From NCBI GenBank assembly GCA_018262455.1, contig JAGSPR010000382.1:1-6456 (forward strand): a DNA stretch of 6,456 bases, in the 5' to 3' direction. Of this stretch, positions 1-5,315 are shown in pieces. Under the pieces are notes generated by a model. The model ran no database searches. It saw only the letters and a program-made list of their open reading frames with translations, and was not told the origin of the DNA. The position numbers and the translations under genes were made by a program. Numbering within the stretch: position 1 is the first letter of the stretch; the number at the start of each line of letters is the position of its first letter. The stretch is from Deltaproteobacteria bacterium (GTDB taxonomy: Bacteria; Myxococcota; Polyangia; Haliangiales; Haliangiaceae).

Positions 1-108
1 AGCATCCGCCTGCTCGCCTATCAGGCGTCGCTGGTCGACGAATACCCTCCGTTCTCGTTCTCGGACCTCGCGCCACTTCCGGTCGCGACGGCCCGCGTCA
101 CGCCGTAG
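1..108 (+). CDS. C-terminal end of a DUF4389-type membrane protein (partial)
   Basis: The window opens inside a reading frame that runs to a TAG at 106-108, giving 35 residues. The segment SIRLLAYQASLVDEYPPFSF resembles the conserved end of DUF4389 proteins, where an arginine-containing helix is followed by a (T/V)D-(R/E)-YPPF-type motif. These are multi-helix membrane proteins of unknown function. Only the last helix and a short tail are visible here, so the start and the earlier helices lie outside the window. A second protein of the same type begins at 6251, which supports the call. Family membership is inferred from this short motif; that the frame is coding is fairly clear. Confidence 0.6.
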   Translation, partial: SIRLLAYQASLVDEYPPFSFSDLAPLPVATARVTP

Positions 109-228
109 CTGGCGGCAGCCTGTGGTGTTCCGGATCCATCGGCGTTTGCCACGAACGCCGAGCATCTTGAGAATGCGGCGATCGGGGTCCGCCTCGCGGA
201 CAAGCTCTGGAACGCGCGGGCGAGGGCG
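109..228. other. Gap between convergent genes, no gene called
   Basis: This stretch separates the plus-strand DUF4389 tail from the convergent zinc-ribbon gene. Both strands stay open in some frames, as expected at this GC content. The plus frame after the TAG contains a protein-like run (LENAAIGVRLADKLW) but has no convincing start and runs on antisense to the zinc-ribbon gene, so I do not call it. No stem-loop followed by a T-run is visible. Confidence 0.4.
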
Positions 229-525
229 TCAGCGAAACGGCGTCTGCGGCGCCGGGCCGCTCAGCTCGGTGACGTACTTGCCGTCGGGCTCGATCGCCTT
301 CGGATCGAGGACGTAGAGCTCGGTGAAGCCGCAGCCGCGACACACGACCGCCGAGAGCTTGCCGGCGGACTCGAGCTTCTCGTCACCGAAGAAGCCGTGG
401 CCGGTGAACCGGATCGCGAGGTGAAGCTCGCGAATCTGGCTCGAGACTTCGCCGGTGTCGGGAATCGCACCGACGTGCAGCAGCTGGTTGTGGGTGCACT
501 TGGGGCAGATGCCGGTCTTGCGCAT
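229..525 (-). CDS. Small zinc-ribbon protein (98 aa)
   Basis: This 98-residue protein has two CxxC knuckles, CPKC at residues 7-10 and CRGC at 62-65, the second followed by GFTELYV. This is the pattern of a one-zinc ribbon (C-P-x-C, long insert, C-x-x-C-G-[FY]-x-E) seen in small predicted nucleic-acid-binding or zinc-binding proteins. About 50 mostly polar residues separate the knuckles, so the insert is longer than in a classic ribbon. The ATG at 525 is favoured because CPKC follows within seven residues. There is no good Shine-Dalgarno sequence; instead a TAAGCT hexamer ends six bases upstream, which suggests a leaderless message. The product should be cytoplasmic, with no signal peptide or membrane segment. 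Its target is unknown. A decayed copy of its 3' end lies just upstream at 555-599. Confidence 0.8.
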   Translation of the reverse strand: MRKTGICPKCTHNQLLHVGAIPDTGEVSSQIRELHLAIRFTGHGFFGDEKLESAGKLSAVVCRGCGFTELYVLDPKAIEPDGKYVTELSGPAPQTPFR

Positions 526-531
526 CGTTGC

Positions 532-537
532 AGCTTA
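532..537 (-). promoter_or_regulatory. Candidate -10 element for a leaderless zinc-ribbon mRNA
   Basis: On the minus strand the hexamer TAAGCT is followed by six bases (GCAACG) and then the ATG at 525. This places the expected transcription start on or next to the A of the start codon. No clear -35 hexamer sits 17 bases upstream. The same arrangement occurs at three other genes in the window. Confidence 0.35.
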
Positions 538-554
538 CTCGGCTGCGCGCTTCA

Positions 555-599
555 TCACGCCGGCGGCTTCAGCTCGGTGGCGTTCTTGCCGTCGGCTTG
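555..599 (-). pseudogene. Decayed copy of the zinc-ribbon gene's 3' end
   Basis: Plus-strand bases 569-598 match 261-290 at 26 of 30 positions by hand alignment. Read on the minus strand in the matching frame, this gives ADGKNATELKPPA and a TGA at 557-555, against PDGKYVTEL in the intact gene at 229-525. An in-frame TGA at 602-600 closes the frame just upstream, and no CxxC-encoding sequence is visible nearby. It is most simply the remnant of a tandem duplicate whose body was lost. A chance match is less likely because the reading frame and residues agree. Confidence 0.45.
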
Positions 600-602
600 T
601 CA

Positions 603-828
603 CCACCATCGAGCCCGGCGACGGACTTTGTCCCTCCCCGCACCGTGGTTGATTCTCGGCCCGCCAGCGGGCGCACACGCTGTCCGAAGTATCCTTCTCG
701 AGGTCGAGCACGAGTCCAGCGCCCGGCGGGGAAGCGCGGCAGCGCTGGGGCCAGTTCGTTCACGACCGGGACGGTGCGCTGCAACTAGATCTTCCATCGA
801 ACCAGCGGAGTCGGGTGCTGATCTGGAC
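603..828. other. Intergenic stretch with one perfect GC hairpin
   Basis: No frame here looks like a real gene on either strand; the open frames have mixed codon use and arginine-rich translations typical of GC-rich shadow frames. The one distinct structure is a perfect inverted repeat at 659-672: GCCCGC, then CA, then GCGGGC. There is no T-run after it, so it is not a standard intrinsic terminator. The rest may be decayed sequence belonging to the flanking zinc-ribbon remnant and AHSA1 pseudogene. Confidence 0.4.
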
Positions 829-1240
829 TCAACGCCGCTTGCAGTGCTTGCGATCCATGTAGTCGCCGAGCGCATCGAGCCGTGCGTTCCAGAACGCCTC
901 GGACAAGTGGATCCACGTCACCACCTCGCGCAGGGGCCTGGGCTGCAGCCGATAGATCCGCTGCCACCCGTCGCGCACGCGTCCACTCGTACTCGAGCAC
1001 GTGCGGTGGCTCCCGGCGCAGGATCGTTCCCGTCGAGTGATAGCGCGCGGGCCCCGATACCATCTCGATCCGGCCGCCGAATCGTCCTTCGATGATCGCC
1101 TGCTCGGCGAGCAACCAACCCGCGAGCCCCTCGGGCGTCGCGATCGCATCCCACACCTTCTCGATCGCGTGCGTGTAGACGCGCCGGAACGTCAGCGTCG
1201 CGTGATCGCCGTGCTCGCGCAGCTGCCCGGTGCGACTCAT
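829..1240 (-). pseudogene. Frameshifted AHSA1/SRPBCC (START-like) domain gene
   Basis: From the ATG at 1240, residues 1-86 read as the N-terminal half of an AHSA1-type SRPBCC protein: ATLTFRRVYTHAIEKVWDAI, then TPEGLAGWLLAEQ, GGRIEM, STGTILRREPPHVLEYEW. This family forms a helix-grip fold around a hydrophobic cavity. After W86 (985-983) the frame turns into alanine/arginine-rich text and ends at 785. The family's C-terminal helix instead appears in another frame from about 981: WIHLSEAFWNARLDALGDYM, with TGA at 831-829. Joined, the two parts give about 136 residues, and the expected central strands (typically W-E-L...T-x-L-T-x-T-H) are not visible, so an internal deletion probably accompanies the frameshift. 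A sequencing error could explain the shift but not the missing strands. If translated unshifted, the product would be 151 residues ending at 785. Confidence 0.6.
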
Positions 1241-1337
1241 GCGAGGGCCGCGCAGGTCATCACCACGTTGCCGTCGGTGTTCGCAGAGCCGTTCTGGAGC
1301 GCGCACCAGGACCGCGCGTCCCGGCCCACGATCGGAG

Positions 1338-1343
1338 TAATGT
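1338..1343 (+). promoter_or_regulatory. Candidate -10 element for the 1351 lipoprotein gene
   Basis: TAATGT is followed by seven bases and the ATG at 1351, so transcription could start at the start codon. A GGAG at 1334-1337 also exists, but it lies 13 bases from the ATG, longer than usual for a Shine-Dalgarno sequence. No clear -35 element is visible. Confidence 0.35.
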
Positions 1344-1350
1344 CCCACGC

Positions 1351-2298
1351 ATGAAACGCACCATGATGCTGACGGTGGTCGTGCTGCTCGCGGCCTGCGG
1401 ATCGAAGAAGGACAAGGGCGCGGACGACCCGAAGGGCTCGGGCGACACGGCTCCCGCGGCTGATAAGCCGCCCGCGACCAGCAAGTCCTCCGCCGACGAT
1501 CTGTTCGCTGGCCCGAAGGTGTCGTTCCCGCCGCCGGTCGCCAAGCTCGCGCTCGACATGCCCGAGGCGGAGGCGAAGGCCGCCGCACCGGATGTGCTCG
1601 GCGCCAAGTACGGATACAAGGTGCCGGGCTACAAGGGTGTCGAGATCACCGCACAGATCACAGACGGTCGCCTGTTCCAGATCTACATGAAGATCGACGA
1701 GCCGATCGAGACGGTCGGCGCCTACCTCGAGAAGAAGTGGGGGAAGCCGCGCGCGACGAAGAACTCGATCGGCAACCCTGAGTTGTGGTTCGATAGCCCC
1801 GACGTCGGCCTGCGCGCGAAGCTCGAGACGTACGCCACCAAGGGCTCGATGCTCCGATATTACCGGGTGATGTCGAACGACCAGCTCTTCGGAACCGATC
1901 CGAAGCTGTGGGGCTTCGAGAAGGCTCCGCTGATCGGGATGACCCAGGACGAGCTGATGAAGGCCTTCGCCGCCTACAACCCGCAACCGCGCAAGGAAGA
2001 TCCGACGTCGATCGTCATCACGTTCCCGGCGCTGACGACGAGCGAATACAACAGCTCGATCGACGCGCGGATCAAGGGCGGCAAGGTCAGCGGGTTCTCG
2101 ATGAACGTCTCGAGCGGCGGAGACGCGGCGACCGATGCGGCGTTGGTCGCTCGGCTCGAACAGCTCTACGGCAAGGGAAAGCCGGCCCAGGTGTCGCTGT
2201 ACACCGACTTCCCGGGGCCGCCGAAGGCGAAGGCGGAGATCCGCAAGGACTCGGCGTCGTTCGGACACACGGTCTGGGTCGGCGACTACAAGAAGTAG
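1351..2298 (+). CDS. Lipoprotein with two tandem copies of an uncharacterised domain
   Basis: The 315-residue product starts with a short lipoprotein signal (MKRTMMLTVVVLLAAC). The lipobox LAAC puts the lipidated cysteine at residue 16, followed by a charged, Lys/Asp/Pro-rich linker to about residue 58. The mature part looks like two copies of one domain. Copy 1 (about 66-161) has LALDMPEAE, then AQITDGRLFQIYMKI (101-115), LEKKWGKP (126-133) and ELWFDSPDVGLRAKLE (144-159). Copy 2 (about 193-297) has PLIGMTQDE, then DARIKGGKVSGFSMNV (238-253), LEQLYGKGKP (269-278) and VSLYTDFPGPPKAKAEI (281-297). The order helix, strand hairpin, helix with (W/Y)GK, final strand is the same in both. I do not recognise a named family; a small BamE-like alpha/beta fold is possible but unproven. 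It should be envelope-anchored. The start is fixed by the signal peptide. Confidence 0.9.
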   Translation: MKRTMMLTVVVLLAACGSKKDKGADDPKGSGDTAPAADKPPATSKSSADDLFAGPKVSFPPPVAKLALDMPEAEAKAAAPDVLGAKYGYKVPGYKGVEITAQITDGRLFQIYMKIDEPIETVGAYLEKKWGKPRATKNSIGNPELWFDSPDVGLRAKLETYATKGSMLRYYRVMSNDQLFGTDPKLWGFEKAPLIGMTQDELMKAFAAYNPQPRKEDPTSIVITFPALTTSEYNSSIDARIKGGKVSGFSMNVSSGGDAATDAALVARLEQLYGKGKPAQVSLYTDFPGPPKAKAEIRKDSASFGHTVWVGDYKK

Positions 2299-2396
2299 AG
2301 CGCTGAGGTCGGGTGGTCGACCCGCGCGGCGCTCGGGGGCGCGACGGTGAAGGCGGACGACCACGTCGTCGCGGCTAGGTCAGCCCTGCCGAGGAC

Positions 2397-2669
2397 GTGT
2401 ATGCGAGCGCGGGCGTGGTGTTCGACAACGCGACCGGCCGCACCCCGTGGTCGCGCGACGTGCTGATGGCCCGCACGCGGCGGGCCGAAACCTTCCTGCT
2501 GCCCGCGAGCGTGCTCGCCGCTGCGCCGTCGATCGCGGAAGAGGTCCAGCAGCACCTGCTGCGGATCGGTCATCCCGAGCCAGCACGTCGACCGACCACG
2601 CTCGAGACGCTCGCCGAGTCCCAGCGGCTGCGCGAGCGCATCATCGCGTTTGACCCGATTGGCACCTGA
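2397..2669 (+). CDS. Unrecognised short coding fragment, probably 5' truncated and frameshifted
   Basis: The frame 2397-2669 has G or C at nearly every third position and reads like real protein (AGVVFDNATGRTPWSRDVLM, then RRAETFLLPASVLAAAPSIA, ending LRERIIAFDPIGT). The only early start is a GTG at 2397 with no good ribosome site; the first in-frame ATG is at 2466. Immediately upstream, in a different frame after the lipoprotein stop, is another protein-like run ending ATVKADDHVVAARSALP at about 2390, which would continue naturally into EDVYASAG if one frameshift were repaired. The piece is therefore probably the 3' part of a damaged gene. No signal peptide, membrane helix or known motif is visible, and I cannot assign a function. 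It could still be a genuine 90-residue protein. Confidence 0.45.
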   Translation: MYASAGVVFDNATGRTPWSRDVLMARTRRAETFLLPASVLAAAPSIAEEVQQHLLRIGHPEPARRPTTLETLAESQRLRERIIAFDPIGT

Positions 2670-2677
2670 GTTCCGTG

Positions 2678-2683
2678 TAAGAT
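2678..2683 (+). promoter_or_regulatory. Candidate -10 element for the TSP3 lipoprotein gene
   Basis: TAAGAT is followed by GGGAAC and the GTG start at 2690, again placing the likely transcription start at the start codon. TTGACC at 2650-2655 and TTGGCA at 2659-2664 resemble -35 hexamers, but the spacers are 22 and 13 bases, so neither fits well. The site lies just past the preceding fragment's stop. Confidence 0.4.
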
Positions 2684-2689
2684 GGGAAC

Positions 2690-3463
2690 GTGCGCTCGTG
2701 GGGATTGGTCAGCTTGCTCGTCGGCTGCACCGGCTGCAATGTCGTGTTTCCGCTCGAGCCTCCGCGCGACGCAGCCAGTGACGCGCTGACCGGGCATGAT
2801 GAAGACCGCGATGGCATCGACGACGGGATCGATCCGTGTCCGCACCTGGCGTCGGCGAATCTCGGCGACACCGATGGGGATGGCATCGGGGATGACTGCG
2901 ACCCGTACCCCAATCTCCTGGGAGACGAGCGGTATTTCTATTCGTTCGTCGATGGGATCCGTGATCTCGACGTCGCCGCCTCTTTCCACCAGGTCGATGA
3001 CGCGATCGAGCTCGTGGAGGCAAACCAGCAGCTCCAGTCGCTCTACCTTCCGATTCCGGATGCCGATGATGTGGAGCTCGAGCTCGGCTATCAGCTCCTC
3101 GCACCAATGCCCGACGGGGCGTATCACGAGGTCGGCGTGTTCGCGGTCGGCCACGGCGTGAACGACCTCGCCACCCAGGGAGACGTTTGTTATGGCGGCT
3201 ACGATGCGGAGCCCTATCTGGACGTGCAAGAAAGCGGCACCGGTGTTGCCATGCGGTACGTGATGATGGCACCCACGTTCGATGTGCCCGCGACGGTGCA
3301 CATGCGCCGAACGCCGGAGCAGGTGAGGTGCAGCCTCGTCATTCCCGGGGGGCAGAGCGACGGCACCATCGTTCCCCAGATCTCGCAGCCCGGTCGAACG
3401 GGCATCGCGGTTGGCTTCGCACGCGCGCGGCTGCTCTACCTGTGGGTCTTCGTCCACCACTAG
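2690..3463 (+). CDS. Lipoprotein with thrombospondin type-3 repeats
   Basis: The 257-residue product begins at a GTG, and the frame is fixed by a short lipoprotein signal with lipobox LVGC (cysteine 13). Residues 37-75 carry acidic calcium-binding repeats of the thrombospondin type-3 kind: DEDRDGIDDGIDPCP, then DTDGDGIGDDCDPYPN. In this family the aspartates bind Ca2+ and the cysteines (C50, C70) commonly pair. From about residue 82 to the end is a beta-rich domain; its last part (RTGIAVGFARARLLYLWVFV) resembles the final strands of LamG or jelly-roll domains common in secreted myxobacterial proteins, but this is an inference. Extra cysteines are C167 and C214. The protein should be lipid-anchored in the envelope with a ligand-binding outer domain of unknown target. 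Codon use is less extreme in G/C at third positions than in the fragments on either side. Confidence 0.85.
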   Translation: MRSWGLVSLLVGCTGCNVVFPLEPPRDAASDALTGHDEDRDGIDDGIDPCPHLASANLGDTDGDGIGDDCDPYPNLLGDERYFYSFVDGIRDLDVAASFHQVDDAIELVEANQQLQSLYLPIPDADDVELELGYQLLAPMPDGAYHEVGVFAVGHGVNDLATQGDVCYGGYDAEPYLDVQESGTGVAMRYVMMAPTFDVPATVHMRRTPEQVRCSLVIPGGQSDGTIVPQISQPGRTGIAVGFARARLLYLWVFVHH

Positions 3464-3464
3464 C

Positions 3465-3800
3465 GTAGGTTCCAGTGGCTACGCGAGCGCGTCACGCGCG
3501 GCGGCGTTCCACCAGTACTACGACGGCAAGTTCGACCGCGAGATCCCCGCCGGCGACCCGCTCGAGCGCCAGGTCTCGCCGTCGCTCGACTGCACGCGCG
3601 ACTGCCACGAGGAGCTGTGCCAGGCCGGTCGCAACGTCGCCGGCTACCGCGACTTCCTGCGCGACACCTGCACGTGCGGGCTCGCCAGCGATCCGATCTC
3701 GAGCCCGCTGCCGTCGACGATCTGGGCGTCGGGCGTGTGCGAGATGTGGTCGGCCGGCCAGTACGCGCTGGCGTCGTCGAGCGTGGCCTGCGCGCCGTAG
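3465..3800 (+). pseudogene. Orphan 3' fragment encoding a cysteine-rich C-terminal domain
   Basis: Directly after the stop of the TSP3 lipoprotein, another frame becomes clearly coding: almost every codon ends in G or C, far more strictly than in the gene before it. The translation contains AAAFHQYYDGKFDREIPAGD, then seven cysteines in the pattern C-x3-C-x4-C, a CTC pair, and two single cysteines near the end (GVCEMW, VACAP), stopping at TAG 3798-3800. No ATG or GTG lies in frame near its beginning. The only upstream option is a TTG at 3411 inside the preceding gene. The odd cysteine count and missing start point to the tail of a larger secreted or disulfide-bonded protein whose 5' part is gone. 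I do not recognise the family. Confidence 0.5.
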
Positions 3801-3812
3801 CGCCGCGGCCGG

Positions 3813-4001
3813 TCAGCCGCCGTGCGACGGCTGGATCGGCCGCCACGGCTCGATCTCGATCACCTCGGGTTCGCGCGCCAGCTCGATCAGCGCGCCGCGC
3901 GCCATGGTCGCGGTCAGGCCGTGCTGCTCGGGATCGCTGCTGACCGCGATCGCACCGAGCGCGCGCATCCGTGCCGCCACCGCCGCCGCGTACGCGTCCG
4001 A
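3813..4001 (-). pseudogene. Hidden minus-strand 3' gene fragment, possibly inhibitor-I9-like
   Basis: On the minus strand, from about 4001 to a TGA at 3815-3813, the frame reads SDAYAAAVAARMRALGAIAV, then SSDPEQHGLTATMARGALIE, then LAREPEVIEIEPW and RPIQPSHGG (62 residues), with nearly all codons ending in G or C. The pattern of a helix, a strand pair and 'L-A-x-x-P-E-V-x-x-I-E-P' resembles the end of subtilisin-propeptide/inhibitor-I9-like domains; this is a fold-level guess. The frame stays open only to a TGA at 4058-4056, and the codons beyond 4001 no longer look coding. Possible internal starts are GTG 3980 and ATG 3968, neither with a clear ribosome site. The stop faces that of the plus-strand fragment, 12 bases apart. 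It is probably the remnant of a longer gene, though a small real protein is possible. Confidence 0.4.
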
Positions 4002-4112
4002 CTTGCACGCTGGTGTCGCAGTTCGTCCCGAACTGACGCCTCGTGAACCGCCCCTTCACTTCGGCCGGCACCAGAGCGCGAGCCGATCGCTCCGGATCTG
4101 TAGACGGCGTTG

Positions 4113-4143
4113 CCGTATCCGGACCGTCATCCGGACCGTCATC
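4113..4143 (+). repeat. Short tandem repeat (unit CCGTCATCCGGA) ahead of the protease operon
   Basis: About 2.6 copies of a 12-base unit lie here: CCGT-ATCCGGA (one base short), CCGTCATCCGGA, then CCGTCATC. Bases 4117-4128 and 4129-4140 are identical. Each unit contains the palindrome TCCGGA (4118, 4130), and a third TCCGGA is at 4091. The array ends seven bases before the candidate -10, so it covers the -35 region and could be an operator. This is inference from position only. Confidence 0.45.
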
Positions 4144-4149
4144 AGATGA

Positions 4150-4155
4150 TATGGT
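4150..4155 (+). promoter_or_regulatory. Candidate -10 element for the protease operon
   Basis: TATGGT is followed by five bases (GAGGT) and the GTG start at 4161. The GAGG at 4156-4159 is too close to the start codon for a normal Shine-Dalgarno sequence, so leaderless initiation fits better. No good -35 is visible; the 12-base repeat array occupies that position. Confidence 0.35.
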
Positions 4156-4160
4156 GAGGT

Positions 4161-5315
4161 GTGCTACGCGCGTTGCTCGTGTGTCTTGTCATCCCGGGGT
4201 GGGTCGCTTGTGGGGGAGAATCCGATGACCTCGCGCGAGGACTGACGATCACCGAGGTCACGCTCCTCCAGGGGCCGCAGATCCCCCTGATCCGCAATGG
4301 CGAACAGGTCCTGGTCCGGACCGCGCCGGTGCTTGGCGGGCGGCGTGGCCAGATCGTGGTCGGCATCGCGAACGCCGAGGGTGCCGAGGCCCGCGACGTC
4401 ACCGTGCGCGTCGAGCTCACCGATCGCGCGACCCAGCAAACCACCACACTCGAGGAAGTGGCGACCATCGCGGGCGGCCCGACCAACGTCGTCGCGACCA
4501 CGCTGCCGTTCGACGCGTCGACGCTGCATCCGGACCTCGCGTTCGCGGTCTCGATCCACGAGCGAGGCGGCTTCGAGTCAAGCCAGGAGGTCTTGCTCGG
4601 AGCGCGGCAGCCCGAGGCGGGCAGCTATCCGCTCGACGTCCGGGCGGCTCCGACGTTCCGCGTCGTGATCGTGCCGATGGGGACGCCGGGGCCGTCGGTC
4701 ACCCAGGAGATGATGGATCGGTGGAGCGCCACGCTGCATGCGTGGCTTCCCGTCGCGGCCATCGAGATGACGCTGGCGGCGCCGCTGCCGAACAGCCTGG
4801 ACCTCGGCAACGAGATGAACTGGGGCCTGCTCCTCGGCAAGCTCGCGGCGTGGCGCGCCAGCGCCGGCCTCGATCCGGACGTGTTCGCCTACGCGCTGGT
4901 CAACCCTCCGCCGCTCGGCACGATCGGCGGGATCGCGGCCTCGCTCGCGGTGGATAGTCCGTACTGGCGCGTCGCCGCGGGCATCGACACCACCGACACC
5001 GAGGAAGCGACGATCGTCGTCCACGAGCTCGGTCACGCACTCGGCCGTTCGCATGCACCGTGTGGTGATCCCGGTGGCCCCGACCTGGTCTATCCGTACC
5101 CGGGGGCGTCGATCGGCGTGCCCGGCATCGACCTCCGGGACGACCAGTTGCGCGACCCTGCGAGCTACCTGGACTACATGAGCTACTGCCTGCCCGTGTT
5201 CGTGTCGGACTACGGTTATGCCGCAGCGTTTCGCTCTCTCGAAGCCCTCCGCGATCGCGCCGCACACACCACGACCGAACCAGGCTTCGTCGTCGATCCG
5301 AGGTGGACGCCATGA
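4161..5315 (+). CDS. Lipoprotein zinc metalloprotease, metzincin/M66-like
   Basis: This 384-residue protein has a signal peptide ending VAC-GGE (cysteine 17), so it is probably a lipoprotein, although tryptophan at lipobox position -3 is unusual. Residues 29-160 form a beta-rich N-terminal part (ITEVTLLQGPQIPLIRNGEQ). The protease domain runs from about 166. It carries the extended zinc motif HELGHALGRSH at 288-298: H288, H292 and H298 would bind zinc, E289 is the catalytic base and G295 is the metzincin glycine. Downstream are HAPCG, YPYPGASIGVPGIDL and YLDYMSYC (336-343), where M340 fits the metzincin Met-turn, then SDYGY. This layout matches the M66-like (StcE/dictomallein-related) proteases of myxobacteria. 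All expected active-site residues are present. GTG 4161 is chosen because the signal peptide starts there. Its stop overlaps the next gene (ATGA), so the two are probably translated together. The substrate is unknown; cleavage of extracellular or surface proteins is likely. Confidence 0.88.
   Translation: MLRALLVCLVIPGWVACGGESDDLARGLTITEVTLLQGPQIPLIRNGEQVLVRTAPVLGGRRGQIVVGIANAEGAEARDVTVRVELTDRATQQTTTLEEVATIAGGPTNVVATTLPFDASTLHPDLAFAVSIHERGGFESSQEVLLGARQPEAGSYPLDVRAAPTFRVVIVPMGTPGPSVTQEMMDRWSATLHAWLPVAAIEMTLAAPLPNSLDLGNEMNWGLLLGKLAAWRASAGLDPDVFAYALVNPPPLGTIGGIAASLAVDSPYWRVAAGIDTTDTEEATIVVHELGHALGRSHAPCGDPGGPDLVYPYPGASIGVPGIDLRDDQLRDPASYLDYMSYCLPVFVSDYGYAAAFRSLEALRDRAAHTTTEPGFVVDPRWTP
5300..5303 (+). 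promoter_or_regulatory. Ribosome binding site that decides the 5312 start
   Basis: GAGG ends eight bases before the ATG at 5312. This favours that ATG over the in-frame GTG at 5303, which overlaps the GAGG. The site lies inside the end of the protease gene, as expected for coupled translation. Confidence 0.6.

Noticed and set aside
659..672. Perfect hairpin GCCCGC-CA-GCGGGC as a terminator
   Set aside because: There is no T-run on either strand next to it, and the loop is only two bases in this register.
397..1095. Plus-strand open frame of 232 codons
   Set aside because: It is antisense to the zinc-ribbon and AHSA1 sequences, which have recognisable motifs, and it has no motif or ribosome site of its own.
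1237..2364. Long minus-strand open frame (375 codons) opposite the 1351 lipoprotein
   Set aside because: Its translation is arginine/leucine-rich and repetitive, the usual antisense shadow of a GC-rich gene, while the plus strand has a clear signal peptide and domain structure. Only its last residues (ANTDGNVVMTCAALA), lying upstream of the lipoprotein start and ending ATGA over the AHSA1 start, look protein-like; too short to call.
3814..3833. CAGCCG/CGGCTG inverted repeat between convergent fragments as a bidirectional terminator
   Set aside because: It has only six paired bases, no T-run, and it overlaps the coding end of the minus-strand fragment.
3460..4071. Minus-strand open frame of 203 codons starting at a GTG
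   Set aside because: Mostly low-complexity arginine/alanine text. The coding-like signal on this strand is in a different frame (3813-4001). Its first residues (VKGRFTRRQFGTNCDTSVQV) look somewhat protein-like, but not enough to call.
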